From: Nicotiana tabacum
Lineage: Eukaryota; Streptophyta; Magnoliopsida; Solanales; Solanaceae
Direction of reading: 5' to 3'
DNA length: 64,000 nt
Assembly: GCF_000715075.1 (NCBI RefSeq)
Contig: NC_134087.1
Coordinates: 185,039,276 to 185,103,275 of the forward strand
The position numbers were made by a program, and so were the translations under genes. The notes below the pieces were generated by a model that was given only the letters and a program-made list of their open reading frames with translations, was not told the origin of the DNA and did no database searches. This document shows, one piece after another, positions 34,615-47,489 of this stretch (positions within the stretch are counted from its first letter, which is position 1; each line of letters opens with the position of its first letter).

Positions 34615-35268
34615 ATTAGTTTGGGAAAAATAATTCTTAATAAACGCTAGCATGCTTTAGGAGCCTATTAATAAATAAATTATCGTAATTATGTACACGT
34701 TCGTGTGACATAGTTATGATCCCACAATTAAATCAAGGTACGCGTTCGCGCGTCTTTGGATACACAATCTTAATAAATAATAAAATGCTATTAATTGTGA
34801 ACACATACGTGTGACATGATTTTGGCACAATAAACAAAGAGGATTCACATACATGATTCGTTTCAATGATAATTTCATATTTTAATAATAAAAGCGGACA
34901 TAGATAAAATATGAAAACCAATAAAGCACAGTTTATCCAAACTTAGTTCAAGCCAAGTTTAAGTCGATAAAGCGACCATGCCAGAACAACAGGATTTGGG
35001 GAATGCCTTACACGTTCTCCCTAGTCAACAGAATTCCTTATCCGAACTTTATTTTTGCGGACCATTAAAATAGAGTCAAACCTTTCTTTGACTAAGGATT
35101 CAAATAAAAGGTGACCCGGAACACCCAAAAAAATTAATTTCAAGTGGCGACTCTGTAAATAAATAATCCCTACTCAAATTTGTCACTTCAAATGTAAAAA
35201 AACTTTGAACCCACAACAATCTATAACATCCACATATCTTTTGGGGGTAAAAAGGGGTGTGACAACTC

Positions 35269-35286
35269 TGGCGACTCTATTGGAGA
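35269..35286 (+). promoter_or_regulatory. Ogre-2 primer binding site, tRNA-Arg type
   Basis: TGGCGACTCTATTGGAGA, two or three bases from the Ogre consensus seen at 9181-9198. Four bases separate it from the LTR end. Confidence 0.85.
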
Positions 35287-36690
35287 CAATAAGAATTCGA
35301 GTTTGTACATTGACTTTACTTGGCTTTTTTAATTATTGTATATATTGTGATTTATTTGGGACTAATATGATACTCGTCTGCTTCTTACCACTTTGATATT
35401 GTTGAACTGTACATATAAACTGTCTTCTCACGCGCCCCATCTGAGTCTTCTGAATATAACCCCTGGGAATTGCGAATATGCGCCCCATTCTTTTTTGAGA
35501 TAAACTGGTGGGCCTTGGCTCCCGTTGAAGGATTATTAGTCACCCATGTTTAAGAATGGGGAAGGTCCAGTAGTTAAACCGGAGAAGTATTGCTCCCAGT
35601 ACGCTACCCCTTCCCAACTCGAGTTTTTCGCTCATTTTATGGCCAGTTTAAATACACCTAATCCTCAGGATTTTAAACTTAGAATAACGTATCCACATGC
35701 TTGGTTTCCCTAGTAGGATCATTTTGTTGCATCATGTGCATTTGACTTAACGAGGCTCGGTGTAAAGGTCGGGTCTGTATAATACAGGTACCCTTTTTAA
35801 GACCACCATGTTCACTAATGTGCTACTTGCGACATCATTTGGAAGGCTTGTTCGCATTGTTGATCGGCTTTAGAAAATTAGTAAAGCGTAATTAAAAAAA
35901 ATCATTCTCCCGATTTTGTACAAATATTCTATGTTACTAAAAAAATTAAAGTAATATGACGTTGGTCTGGGACCGAACTCCGCTGACCTGATTCTCACCA
36001 GATGTGAGTTATATAGGTAAATCTCATCGGTTTTGGCCCCCAATTTTCAAAAAATTCAAAAATATTTTCATTCTTCTTTAAAAGTTTTCTTTCAAAAATT
36101 GGAAAAAAAATTCAAAATCCAAAATATTTTCCTTGTTAAGAGCTTTTATGGTATGATTTTTATATTAAAAAAAAGTAGAAAAAATATGATGAATAAATTA
36201 GAAAAAGAGTTAGCTTATTTACTTCATTTATGGTATTCCTGAACTATGTGATGATCTGATTCATGTGTTGTCATGATACGTAGGCAATCCCCATCGAATT
36301 CGATCATAGCCATAAAAAAGAGAGAAACAAATGAGTGAAAAACAAACAAAGAAGAAGAAAAGAAAATAAAAAGTGACAAAATATGAGGAGAAAACTCAAG
36401 AGAAAGGGAGTAGTAAAACCAAAAGAAAGCCAGAAATGGAAGAAAAGAGTTGCAGAGTGGAAAGGGACATTAAAAAGTGGGATGAAACACGCAACCATTC
36501 AAAAGTTGCAAAGTGGAAAGGGACATTAAAAACCGGTAAGAAACACGCAACCATTCATACACATGATATAAACGTTTAGCTGCTAGGTGCATTGCATCCT
36601 AATGTGCTATTTCCTATCCGTTAAATGGTTTATACTAACAGTTTTGTTGCGTCTGTCCAAAGCAAAGGTTCCTTTTTAGGTGGTTGATTT
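35287..36690 (+). other. Ogre-2 leader and decayed 5' internal region
   Basis: No ORF1 recognised. A 57-bp duplication (GGAAAGGGACATTAAAAA...) lies at about 36446-36560. GATACGTAGGCAATCCCCAT at about 36276 is a motif usually seen in Ogre untranslated regions, suggesting earlier rearrangement. Confidence 0.5.
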
Positions 36691-37128
36691 TGTTGGTACC
36701 ATGATGTTGCATATGCCGTGGTACCGCCTTACTATGTGGTGATGAATGCGCAACCTGGCATGCAACCATGGTCTTATACACAAAATAGAGCTCCATCCCC
36801 CAGAAATGTCCTCCCTACCAAGCTCCATATAATCTCCAACAAAATGTTCCCCAATACGATCCTCATCCAAGAGGGCCTCTCAGAAGGAATCAATTTCAGA
36901 GCAGCAGGAACACGATACTAAGTAATGTTCGACTTTCAAAAGAGCCGTGGAAGACCTCATTGAGGTCAAGGCAATAGTTCTTATGGAAGAAGAGGTCCCT
37001 AATATGACAAATAATCCTTTACCTACTTACAAAAATGGGCTGGTTGTTGGAATAATTCGTGATGATGGGAAATTTGATCTGGCATTAAAAGTCGTTGCAG
37101 CCATTGCCGCGATCGAAAGAAAAACCTA
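36691..37128 (+). pseudogene. Ogre-2 gag C-terminal remnant
   Basis: Reads VPPYYVVMNAQPGMQPWSYT and RAPSPRNVLP. Frameshifted, it gives the stretch with NFRAAGTRY, then EVKAIVLMEEEVPNMTNNPL and VGIIRDDGKFDLALKVV. These words match the Gln/Pro-rich linker and tail of Ogre gag. The capsid domain and protease are absent. Confidence 0.6.
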
Positions 37129-37380
37129 AAAACGGGCACCAAACCTGAAAGGTTCCTCGTTAGATGAGAGTTTCGGTAGCCGTTCTTGCCATCCTTTCTG
37201 CATCCGTATTATTTCAGGGTGTATCCGGATCTTTTACTTTACTGCCTTAATTTCTGATGTAAACCCTTGTATCTTTTTTATAAAAAAATAAAAAAAAAAT
37301 TCAAATAAATGAAATTAATATCTCATTGTATAGGAATGTCTCTTTCCTTAATCTTGTCACTTTTTTTATTCTCTTTTCAG

Positions 37381-37828
37381 ATCTGTTAATGCAGATTTTA
37401 ATGGCATGACATGCTTGCGTAATTGATGCCCAGATCTGAAAACACTGTTAGACTTTGAAATAATGAATCAAGAAGCAGAATGTATTGAAGATAAGGATTT
37501 TAAGGAAATAAACAAAGAATTGGAACATTAAGCCTAAACCAAGTCCAAATGAAACTGCTCTTACGTGATTGGTTTATGGCATTGATGCCGTGATACCAGC
37601 ATGAGTTTGAAATTTCCTCTCTTCGAATCATTTTTGAAGCCGATATCAAGGATGAAGATTGGGTTAAGGAAATAAACAAAGAATTGTAACATTAAGCCTA
37701 AACCAAGTCCAAATGAAACTGCTCTTACGTGATTGGTTTATGGCACTGATGCCGTGATACCAGCATGAGTTTGAAATTTCCTCTCTTCGGATCATTTTTG
37801 AAGCCAAGATCAAGGATGAAGATTGGGT
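37381..37828 (+). pseudogene. Ogre-2 pol deletion junction, tandemly duplicated (2 x 164 bp)
   Basis: Before the repeat, the frame reads NADFNGMTCLRN, CPDLKTLLDFEIMNQEAEC and FKEINKELEH, the Ogre pre-RT linker. Each 164-bp unit (37501-37664 and 37665-37828) starts in that linker (KPKPSPNETA) and jumps to integrase words (WLVYGIDAVIPA and VExxSLRII-like sequence). So RT, RNase H and most of integrase were deleted first, and the junction was then duplicated. The two units differ at only a few bases. Confidence 0.82.
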
Positions 37829-38129
37829 CAAAATCTAGTTAATAATTGACTTTGATTGATGAAAAATAGTTAGCCGTGGTTTTCCACGAAGAGTTGTATC
37901 AACAAAGAATGGCTCGTGCCTACAACAAGAAAGTGCGGCCCAGGAAATATATAGTAGGACAACTCGTTATGAGACGTATCCTCCCACATCATGAAGAAGC
38001 TAAAGGAAGATTGTCTCTAGATTGGTAACGGGAGTACTGCCAAAAGAGAGCGATGTACCTGGAAAACATCGAAGTAAATGTCCCGGAATTAATTGACAAC
38101 ATTGGTGTAGTCAAAAGGTACTATGTTTG
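37829..38129 (+). pseudogene. Ogre-2 integrase C-terminal remnant
   Basis: QQRMARAYNKKVRPRKY, then IVGQLVMRRILPHHEEAKGR, and after a stop ENIEVNVPELIDNIGVVKRYYV. This is the Ogre integrase C-terminus and pol end. Stops and missing core residues make it inactive. Confidence 0.8.
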
Positions 38130-39420
38130 ATCATCTATATAGCATTAATGTTCTCCGGTTAGGATGTAAAAGGTTTTCATTCTCGCTACCCAAACACCAC
38201 TAACCTTTTTGCCAACCCTTTGAGCCGGTTACCTTTCTTTGATTACACTCTTTGAAACCTAAAAGTATTATTGGAAAAAAAACAAAGAAGACAACAAGAA
38301 AATGAAATGAAAACAAAAATAAATGAAAAAAAGAAGGAAAAGAAATGGAAAATGAAAGAGAAAAGAAAACAAAATAGAAGAAAAACAAAGCAAAAATCAA
38401 AAAAGTTCATGTTGAGTGAACTACGTTCGACTTGATTCCAAAAGGATACGTAGGCAGTCTCTCTCTGGGGTTCAATCACACCAAAACAAAAATTCACATT
38501 CCCCAAAAGTGAAAACTGGGGAAAATGTTACAATGGTTTGGCGATGGTTTCGCCTGAAAGATTCCAAAGTTGTAATTTAATCTAAATTCCTTTTAGCCAA
38601 ATCCTTTTCAAGTCCTTCCGATCAATCGACAAGAATGTTCAAAATTGGAGGATACAGTTACTTGGATCTGATGCAACCAAAATGAGAGAAATAAAATGAG
38701 AGAGCCTTATTGGTGAAAACCCTCATGTGCACTGTAAGGGGATGATGAGTAAAAAAACTGAAATGAGAGAGTCTTTTTAGTAAAAACTCACAAGGAGCAC
38801 TATAAGGTGATGGTAAGAAGAGAGAGAGGCCAGCTGGTAAAAACCTGCAAAAGGCGCCACTGATTGAAAAGATGATCTTCACAACTATTAGCATCGACAC
38901 AGTCCTAGGCAAGGTTTCTCGGTTTCGAGGCAAAAGTTGTGATAAATTTATGAGGGGCGGATGGTTTATAGGGATCAAGTGTCCAGTCCAAAAGGCATGT
39001 CATGTTCATTGAAGTTCACATGTACTCCTAGATAAGTCCTTCTTTCCTTTCCGTTTCGCGAAAGAACACCTCTTATTTAAACTCATTCTCCATTCCATTG
39101 TTGTTTTTCTTTGAATCCTTTTCTGTATAACTTCGTGTGAAAATAAAGGCAAATAAAGGATGGTAAGACCGATTATAGGGCTCTCATTTGAAGGGAGCGG
39201 ATACATTGAAAAGGCACACAACCTCGGTAAGAGCATCAAGGCCAAAAACTGACCACCACTTTGAAAACTCACAATTTTTCTTTGTTTGCAACAGGAACAA
39301 AGTAGTGCAGAATGGCAATTCCTAAAGGACAAATGTCACCAAAGGTAAGTTTCCTCAAGATCTCCACTTTCCTTTATTTTTAGCGTGAATCAGTACCGTT
39401 CATACCTCTCATTTTTATAG
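38130..39420 (+). other. Ogre-2 3' UTR, first part
   Basis: A-rich low-complexity sequence (38270-38400), the GGATACGTAGGCAGTCTCTC motif at about 38449, then a degenerate direct repeat AATGAGAGAG...TAAAAACxC of about 65-70 bp (38680-38860). No coding frame. Confidence 0.6.
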
Positions 39421-40080
39421 ATTAACCCATGTAGAACATTTTTGCCTAGGGGGATCCAGCTCATATTTTCAGGTAGAAGTACTCTTCGCCCAGGCTTGCT
39501 TTTTGTAGCTTAACCCAAGTAGAACTTTTTCTCCTATGGGGATCCAGCTCCTATTTCCGAATAGAAGTACTCTTCACCCATGCTTTCTTTTCATAACTTA
39601 ACCTACTCAGAACCTTCTCGCCTAGGGGGATCCAGCTCATATTTCCGGGTAGAAGTACTCTTCGCCTAGGCTTGCTTTCTGTAGCTTAACCCAGGTAGAA
39701 CCTTTTTGCCTAGGGGCATCCAGCTCATATTTCCGGATAGAAGTACTCTTCGCCTAGGCTGTTTTAAGTAGCTTAACCTAGGTAGAACATTTTTTGCCTA
39801 GGGGTATCAAGCTCTTATTTTTATGTAGCAGTACTCTTCGCTCAGGCTGTTTTACGTAGCTTATAACCCCAGTGGAAACTTTTCACCTAGGGGGATCCAG
39901 CTCTTATTTTCGGGTAGAAGTACTCTTCGCTCAAGATATTTTATATAGCTTAGCCCAGGTAGAAATTTTTCGCCTAGGGAGATCCAGCTCATATATCCAG
40001 GTAAAAGTCTTCACCCAGGTTGTTTTACGTTGCATAACCCAGGTAGAAATTTTTTTTCCTAGAGGGATTCAGCTCATATC
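39421..40080. repeat. Ogre-2 tandem array type 1, about 87 bp unit, 8 copies
   Basis: Unit: TTAACCCAGGTAGAA, then CGCCTAGGGGGATCCAGCTC, TATTTCCGGGTAGAAGTACT and CTTCGCCTAGGCT. Successive units differ by 10-20%. Confidence 0.85.
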
Positions 40081-41395
40081 AATAATACAGGGCACCAACC
40101 CCTGGTTACTTTACTTTTAAGAATATAGGGTGTCAACCCTTAGTTACATTTCCTTCTCAATAATACAGGGTGCCAACCTCTGGTTACATTTCCTTTTCTT
40201 TAATACAAACCACCATCCCCTGGTTACATTTCCTTTTAGTAATAAAAAGTACCAACCCGTGGTTACATTTTTTTTCCTTAATATAGGGTACCCCTAGTTA
40301 CATTTCCTTTTAGTAATATAGGGTACTAACCCTTGGTTACATTCCTTTCTATAATATACGGTACCAACCCCTAGTTATATTTCCTTTTCCGTAATACAGG
40401 GTACCAACCCCTGGTTACATTCTTTTTCAGTTATACAAGGCGTCAACCCCTGGTTACATTTCCTTTTCTGTAATACAGGGCACCATCCCCTGGTTACATT
40501 TCTTTTCAGTAATACAGGATGCCAACCCCTTATTACATTTTCTTTTTCGTAATACATGGAACCATCCCCTTGCTACATTTCCTCTCAGTAATACAGGGTA
40601 CCAACCCCTGGTTACATTCTTTTTCCATAATACAGGGTACCAACCCTGGTTACATTTCCATTCAATAATACAGGGTACCAACCCCTAGCTATATTTCCTT
40701 TTCCGTAATACAGAGTACCAACCCCTAGTTACATTTTCTTTTCTGTAATACAGGGTACCAACCCCTGGTTACTTTCTTTTTCAATAATATAGGGCGTCAA
40801 CCCCTTGTTACATTTCCTTTTTTGTAATACATGACACCATCCCCGGGTTACACTTCCTTTCAGTAATATAGGATACGAACCCCTGGTTAAATTCTTTTTC
40901 CATAATGTAAGGTACAACCTCTGGTTACATTTCCTTTCAGTAATATAGGGATACCAATCCTTGGTTACATTCGTATTCCTTAATACAGGGTACTAACCCT
41001 TGGTTATATTTTCTTTTATGTAATATAGGGTACCAACCTTTAGTTACTTTCTTTTTCAGTAATACAGGGTGTCAACCTCTGGTTACATTTTCTTTTTTGT
41101 AATACAAGGAACCATCCCCTGGTTACATTTCTATATAGTAATACAGGGCACCAACCCATGGTTACATTTTTTTTCCATAATAAAGGGCACCAACCCCTAG
41201 TTATATTTCCTTTTAGTAATACAGGGTACTAACCCATAGTTACATCCTTTTTCAGTAATACAGGGTACCGACCCCTAGTTACATTTCCTTTTTCAGTAAT
41301 ACAGGATACCAACCCCTAGTTACATTCCTTTTCCGTAATAAAGGGTACTAACCCCTGGTTACATTTTCTTTCTAGTATAGGGTACAACAATTCCT
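40081..41395. repeat. Ogre-2 tandem array type 2, about 40 bp unit, about 32 copies
   Basis: Unit: AATACAGGGTACCAACCCCT then GGTTACATTTCCTTTT. A CAGGG/CCCTG mini-hairpin is possible in many units. Repeat-derived open frames on the minus strand (for example 40375-40917) are artefacts of periodicity. Confidence 0.9.
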
Positions 41396-43341
41396 GGTTG
41401 TGTTTTCCGACATAGGGTCATCATTACCTAGTTGATGATATTTTAGTCATAAGGTGAACCACTCCCTAGTCTCATTACCAGTATAGGGTACACCAATCCC
41501 TAGCTGTGTTTTCCAAAAAGGGTACACCACTCCCTAGTTGAGTCGAGCTGAAATGTAGGGTACACTACTCCCATCCTTTCCAGTATTGGGTACACCAATC
41601 CTAGCTGTGTTTTCGAACATAGGGTTTCCACTTCCTAGTTTATTTTATGTTAGACATAGAATCTTCATTCCATACTCTTCTTTTACAATATAGGGTCTCC
41701 ACTCCCTAGTTGATGTTATTTTAGACATAGGGTCTCCACTCCCTAGTCTCTTTTTCCAACATAATGTCTCCACTCCTTAGTTGATGGTATTTTAGACATA
41801 GGTTTTCTAATCCCTAGTTTTCTTTTCCAATATAGGGTCTTCACTGCCTAATTTATTTTATTATAGACACAAGGTCTCCACTCCCTAGTGTTGTTTTCTA
41901 ACATAATGTCTCCACTTCCTAGTTGATGTTATTTTAGACATAAGGACTTCACTCCCTAGTCTTCTTTTATAACATAAGGTCTCTACTCCCTAGTTGACGT
42001 TATTTAGACATAGGGTCTACATTCCCTAGTCTTCTTTTCCAGCATAGGATCTCCACTCCCTAGTTAAGGTTATTTTAAACATAGGATCTCCATTCCTTAG
42101 TCTTATTTTCCATCATAGGGTCTCCATTCCCTAGTTGACGTTATTTTTGACATAGGGCTTTCACTCCCTAGTTGATGTTATTTTAGACAAATGGTCTCCA
42201 CTCCATAGTCTTCTTTTCAAATATAGGGTCTTCACTCCCTAGTTGATGTTATTTTAGGTATAGGGTCTTCACTCCCTAGTCTTCTTTTCCAACATTGGGT
42301 CTCCACTCCCTAGTTGATTTTATTTTAGACATAGGGTATGCACTTCCTAGTCTCCTTTTCCAATATAGAGTCTTCACTCCCTAGTTTCTTTTCCAACATA
42401 GAGTCTCCAATCCCTAGTTGACGTTATTTTAGACATATGGCCTCCACTCCCTAGTCTTTTTTCCAACATAGGTCTCCACTCCCTAGTTGGTGTTTATTTT
42501 AGACATAGGTCTCCACTCCCTAGTCTTCTTTTCCAACATAGTGTCTTCACTCCTTAGTTGATGTTATTTTAGATATATAGTCTCCATTCCCTAATCTATT
42601 TTTTCAATATAGAGTTTCCACTCCCTAGTTTGATGTTATGTTAGACATAAGGTATCCACTCCCTAGTCTCTTTTCCTACATAGTATCTCCAATCCCTTGT
42701 TGATATTATTTTAGACATAGGGTCTCCACTCCCTAGTCTACTTTTCCATCATAGGGTCTCCACTCCTTGATGTTATTTTAGGCATAGGGTGTACACTCCC
42801 TAGTTGATTTTATATTAGACATAGGGTCTTCGCTCCCTAGTCTTCATTTTCTACATAGGATCTCTACTCCCTAGTCGATGTTATTTTTTATATAGGGTCT
42901 CCACTCCTTTGTCTTCTTTTCTAATATAGGGTCTCCACTCCCTAGTAAATTTTATTTTAGACATAGGGTCTCCACTCCCTAGTTGATCTTATTTTAGACA
43001 TAGCATATCCACTCCCTTGTATTCTTTCCAACATAGGGTCTTCACTCCCTAGTTGATGTTATTGTAGACATAGCGTCTCCACTCCCTAGTCGTCTTTTCT
43101 TTATTTTAGACATAGAGTATCTACTCTCTAGTCTTGTTTTCCAACATAGGGCCTCCACTCCCTAGTTGATGTTATTTTAGACATAGGGTCTCCACTTTCT
43201 TGTCGTCTTTTCCAACATAGGGTCTCAATTCCTTAGTTGATTGTATTTTAGACACAGGGTCCCTACTCCCTAGTCTCCTTTCCAACATAGGGTATCCACT
43301 CCCTAGTTGATTGTATTTTAGACATAGGGTCACCACTCCCT
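41396..43341. repeat. Ogre-2 tandem array type 3, 36-37 bp monomers in dimers, about 50 copies
   Basis: Monomers ACATAGGGTCTCCACTCCCT + AGTTGATGTTATTTTAG and the same first half + AGTCTTCTTTTCCAAC alternate as about 73-bp dimers. Each contains a 5-bp stem TAGGG/CCCTA around the 8-nt loop TCTCCACT. The array is cut at 43346 by the Athila LTR. Confidence 0.92.
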
Positions 43342-43577
43342 AGTCTTGATGTCGCCCAAACTCACACAACTAATTGTGATTGTGAGGTGGTCAATGCAAT
43401 TATAAATACCCAACACGAGTCGAGTCGATTCCACAGAGAGCTTTATGTGGGATTACTTATATAACTAGTCTTGTGTATGACATGCCCAAGATTGTTCTTC
43501 AACATATTTGGTTGTTTCTTTATATTTCTAATGATTATGCTAATGCTTGGAATTTACCCACCTATACCTCTCGGTAG

Positions 43578-46283
43578 TGTCACAGCCCAAAATCTAACCA
43601 TGGTCGTGATGACGCCTATCGTGTTACAAGGCAAGCCTACTTCCCAAAATATTACTACTAAACTTATTATAAGAAATTAATAAAAAATTTGCAATAATTT
43701 AATTCTTGCTAAACTAAACCAACTCTAAATATAAATAATATAAAATACGAAAACGAGTCCCAAACATCGGGGTGTCACTAAGTCATGAGCGTCTAAAACT
43801 ATGAACTAAGATATATAAACTATTTAACTATCCAAAAGAATAAATGACAAGAGGAATAATAAGGCCCTGCGGACGCTAGAAGCTACCTTGCAGTCTCCAA
43901 AGATAGCCGGCCTAAAATCAACGATCGCCGCACTCTAACTCACCTGGATCTGCACATAAAATGTAGGGTGTAGTATGAGTACAACCACCTCAGTAGTAAT
44001 AGAAATAACTAAGGAACTGAGCAGTAGTGACGAGCTAAGTAAAACCGTCCAATTATTTATTTTCACAATTTTAAAAAAATAAACATAAATAAACAGGTAA
44101 ATTCCATAACTCAGTAAATACCACAAAGAAATTTAACAGATAAATGCAACAACAGCAAAAGTAAATGCAACTTCACAGCAATGTCACTAAATCACTCCGC
44201 ACTCGCACTCAGCACTCAACACCCAACACTCAATACAGTCAACACTCTACGCTCACTAGGGGTGTGTACAGACTCCGGAGGGGCTCTAAAAGACCAAGCG
44301 CTAAGCACGGACAACTCACGTGCTACCATATCAATACTTGGATCCGCACGGTCAACTCACCTGCTATGCGAACAACTCACGCGCTATGGTATAAATACCT
44401 GGACCCGCACGGTCAAATCACGTGCTACGCGGACAATTCACGCGCTATGGTATTAATATCCTCACAACCAGGTCATCATATCAATACCTGGATTCGCACG
44501 GTCAACTCACGTGCTACGCGGACAACTCATACGCTATGGTATAAATACCTAGACCCGCACGGTCAACGCATGTGGTACGCGGACAACTCATACGCTATGG
44601 TATTAATATCCTCACAACTAGGCCCTCGGCATCACTCAATCATGTACCTCACTAGCCTCACCATGATCAACAAATAAGGGGACACATCCCACATTACGTT
44701 TCACAGCTTATTAGCAATTAATAGAGACTGAGGTAAACATGTACTATAATTTCTATAACTAAGTACAAATAATGTGAACATGAATAAAGTCTAAGCGTGA
44801 TCTCTAACATAAAGGTAGACAAGTTCACCAACAAGTAACTACGTAAACACAGATGATGGCCATGAGGCCCCACGGGACGGACCAAGTCTCAATCCCTCGA
44901 GGTATACACCACACGCCCGTCACCTAGCATAGGTCTCACCTTCAAGCAATCATATGATATCAAATTCTCCGGGTTTATACCCTCAAAGCCAGAGTTAAAA
45001 CTGTTACTTACCTCAACTGCATAAAATCCTACTCCGGGATGCCCTCGTCTCTGGACTCGGTCTCCAAAAGCTTTGAATCTAACCATAATTAGATTAATAC
45101 CATCACCATGTGCTAAAGAATCGAATTCCACAATAAAAAAACTACAAAATATGCAAAAAATCTGAAATCGGCCAAAATCCGGCCCTCGGGCCCATGTCTC
45201 GGAATCAGTCAAAATTGTAGAATAATAAACCTACTTCTCTCCCGAGTCTAACCATATAAAATTTATCAAATCGGACTCCGTTTGGTCCCTCAAATCCTCA
45301 CTTAAAACTCTACAAAACTCAAACCCTAACTCCCTCAATTTCACTTTGAAATCATCAATCAAATCTCAAAAACGATAATGGATTCATGAAATATAACCAA
45401 AACCGAGTAGAGAACACTTACCCCAATCCATATGGTGAAAATCGCCTCCAAAATCGCCCATATCCGAGCTCCCCAACTCAAAATATGATCGAATGAACAA
45501 ACCCTTGCAAATGAGATATGTAGGTTTTAATATTTGCAAAATAGTGTGGATTTTTAAATACGCTGCTAGTGGCAATTTCATAATTAATCTGAAAAATCTG
45601 GCAACCTAATTCTTAGTAAAATGACCATAAAATCCTCATACAATGTTCAAATTTGATGATTCTTTTTGCTACTGGTCCGTAATTACGATACGGTTCTAAT
45701 ACTTCAATAAAAAAGAAATCAGGGCTCATTTGTTCAATATGATATCATTTAGGATTGAAGAAACGACGTCGAAACATAAGAAAAACGAGCGCAACACAAT
45801 CCAAACCTATCCGAAACGCACCCAAGCCACTCGGGACCTCAACCAATATTTTCCACAAATCACATATCACTACCCAAACTTAGTAGAACCTCCGGAACAC
45901 CCAAAACAACACCCAAAATACCAAATCAACCTCGAATTCAAGCCTATGAACTTCTAAACTTCCAACTTTCGCCAATTGAAGCCTAATTCTACCACAGACC
46001 TCGATTTATATTCCGGACACATTCCTAAGTCTAAAATCACCCAACGAAGCTAATCGAATCATAAAAATTCAAATCCAAATTTGTCTACTAATAAGCCAAC
46101 TTCCGATTGAGTTTTCTAACTTAGCTTTCTAACTAAGAGACTATATGTTCATTTCACTCCAAAACTACTCTGAACCCAAACCTACCAACTCGATATAACT
46201 CAACATAGCTGAACAATACATAAAGAAGCATAGATGGTGGAAATAGGGTCATAACTCTCAAAACAACAGACCCGGTCGTTACA
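43578..46283 (-). repeat. Solo LTR, minus strand, in the Athila LTR
   Basis: 2706 bp, plus-strand ends TGTCACAGCCC and GGTCGTTACA, with a perfect GGTAG duplication (43573-43577 and 46284-46288). Same superfamily as 22949 and 58574. It carries paired donor-like motifs at 45416-45424 and 45006-45014 and a CCCGCACGGTCAACTCACG tandem repeat (44290-44640). The dyad array seen in relatives is missing. Confidence 0.9.
44290..44640. repeat. Tandem repeat GCACGGTCAACTCACGTGCT in solo LTR
   Basis: Five or so units, each with two sub-blocks (ACGGTCAACTCACGTGCTA and GCGGACAACTCACGCGCTA). The open frames across it are repeat artefacts. Confidence 0.75.
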
Positions 46284-46849
46284 GGTAGTTAGAGTGATTT
46301 TGCTCAATTTGGCTCTCTCAAGTGCAAATGGGTATTGTACAAAACAAGTGATAAATGCTCAAGTCGGGTCTTACTATATCAAGATTCAACCCTTTAATTA
46401 GGGCTATCAATTTCTTGAGTTCATCCCAATTCCTTGTTAGCCAAGTTTTCCTAGACTTAGTCTCTCTTTCTCAAGTATAGACTAAGTCAAATAAGCATGA
46501 ATCAATGTTTGCAACCATTAATTCTTAATTTCAAGTAAGAAATAGGCTAAATATTACTAACTTAATCACAAACAAGCCCTAAATAAAATACACATTAAGT
46601 ACTCACACTAGGGTTGGGTCACAACCCTAGCTAGAAATTTAGCTACTCATGGAAAAGGATGAAATTAAAGAAGAAACTAAGATAAAATTCATAATAGATG
46701 ATTAAGGGAAGAGAATCTAATGTTAAAATGTTAAACTAATACAATGTTACCCAATACAGTACAAAAAATGACTATCTATTCTCAGGTGCATAAAACTTAA
46801 CATAAAATGACAAAAAGATTTATTTATACCTAGCTAAAATTATCGGACA

Positions 46850-47290
46850 AAATCGCCCCTGCGAATGTTGTGCGCCCGCACAATTCTATGTGCAGTCCGC
46901 ATTTTAAAACTTGACTTGACATGTTCGACCTTTGCGGCCGTATAATTCTGGGTCGCGGCCGCACTTCTTCAAATTTTGTAGACCGTACATTTATGAGTGC
47001 GGCCGCACTCTTACTTCTGCGGCAGCACAATAATAGTGCGCTCCGCACTTCATGACCTTGAGCTTTGGCAAAGGAGGTCTTTTTTGGACCGCACACTTTT
47101 GAGTGCAGTCGCGCTCTTGATAATGCGGCTGCACAATAACGGTGCAGTCCACATTTTTTCATGACCTAAAATCCCATATATCTGAACTTTAACTTTTGCG
47201 GCCGCACAAGAATTGTGCAGTCCGCACTTTGCAAAGAGTTTTTGTTAGAGGTTCTCTTTATGTTCTACGGTCGCACTCAGTATTTTTCGG
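46850..47290. repeat. Dyad-word array GCGGCCGCAC in Athila LTR
   Basis: About 14 CG-rich words (TGCGGCCGCAC, GTGCGCTCCGCAC, GTGCAGTCCGCA variants) in AT-rich sequence. Repeated in the other LTR at 55240-55680. Confidence 0.75.
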
Positions 47291-47489
47291 TCTGCATTGT
47301 GACATTTAGCCTTGTTATGGTCTTTGTCCAAAATTACTCCTTCTTGAGTTGATTTTCAGCTCTTTAGATCATATTCCAACACTCATGCAAGCAAGAACAT
47401 TTCATTAATTTTTGGGAATACCTTTAAGCAATTTAGTCTAAAATGAAAGTAAAAGAGAGCAAATAAGTAGTCAAAATCCCTACTTATCA

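Larger units (their letters stand above)
22330..35264 (+). repeat. Ogre-2 5' LTR, 5'-truncated and interrupted by two insertions
   Basis: LTR pieces are 22330-22586, 26321-27551 and 34615-35264. They align in order with 56890-57120, 57120-58340 and 58340-58573 plus 61593-61981. The right edge is GTGTGACA at 35264, four bases before the primer site. Upstream of 22330 the sequence does not match the start of the 3' LTR. Confidence 0.82.
43347..47489 (-). repeat. Athila-type LTR with complete duplication, split by a solo LTR
   Basis: Begins TGATGTCGCC and ends CTACTTATCA. AGTCT flanks both sides (43342-43346 and 47490-47494), so by itself it looks like a solo LTR. Without the nested LTR it is about 1.43 kb. 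Compared with the other copy (54276-55867), about 165 bp is missing near 43560. It contains a GCGGCCGCAC-type dyad array (46850-47290). Confidence 0.88.

Noticed and set aside
40375..40917. Open frames on the minus strand with repeated CNQGLVPCITEKE-like peptides
   Set aside because: Produced by the 40-bp array; the unit keeps one frame open by chance. No start context or domain.
39421..43341. CRISPR-like appearance of regular short repeats
   Set aside because: There are no unique spacers; the units are contiguous degenerate tandem repeats in a plant retrotransposon UTR.
44165..44677. 170-codon open frame
   Set aside because: It lies over a tandem repeat in a solo LTR, on the antisense strand, with no recognisable domain.
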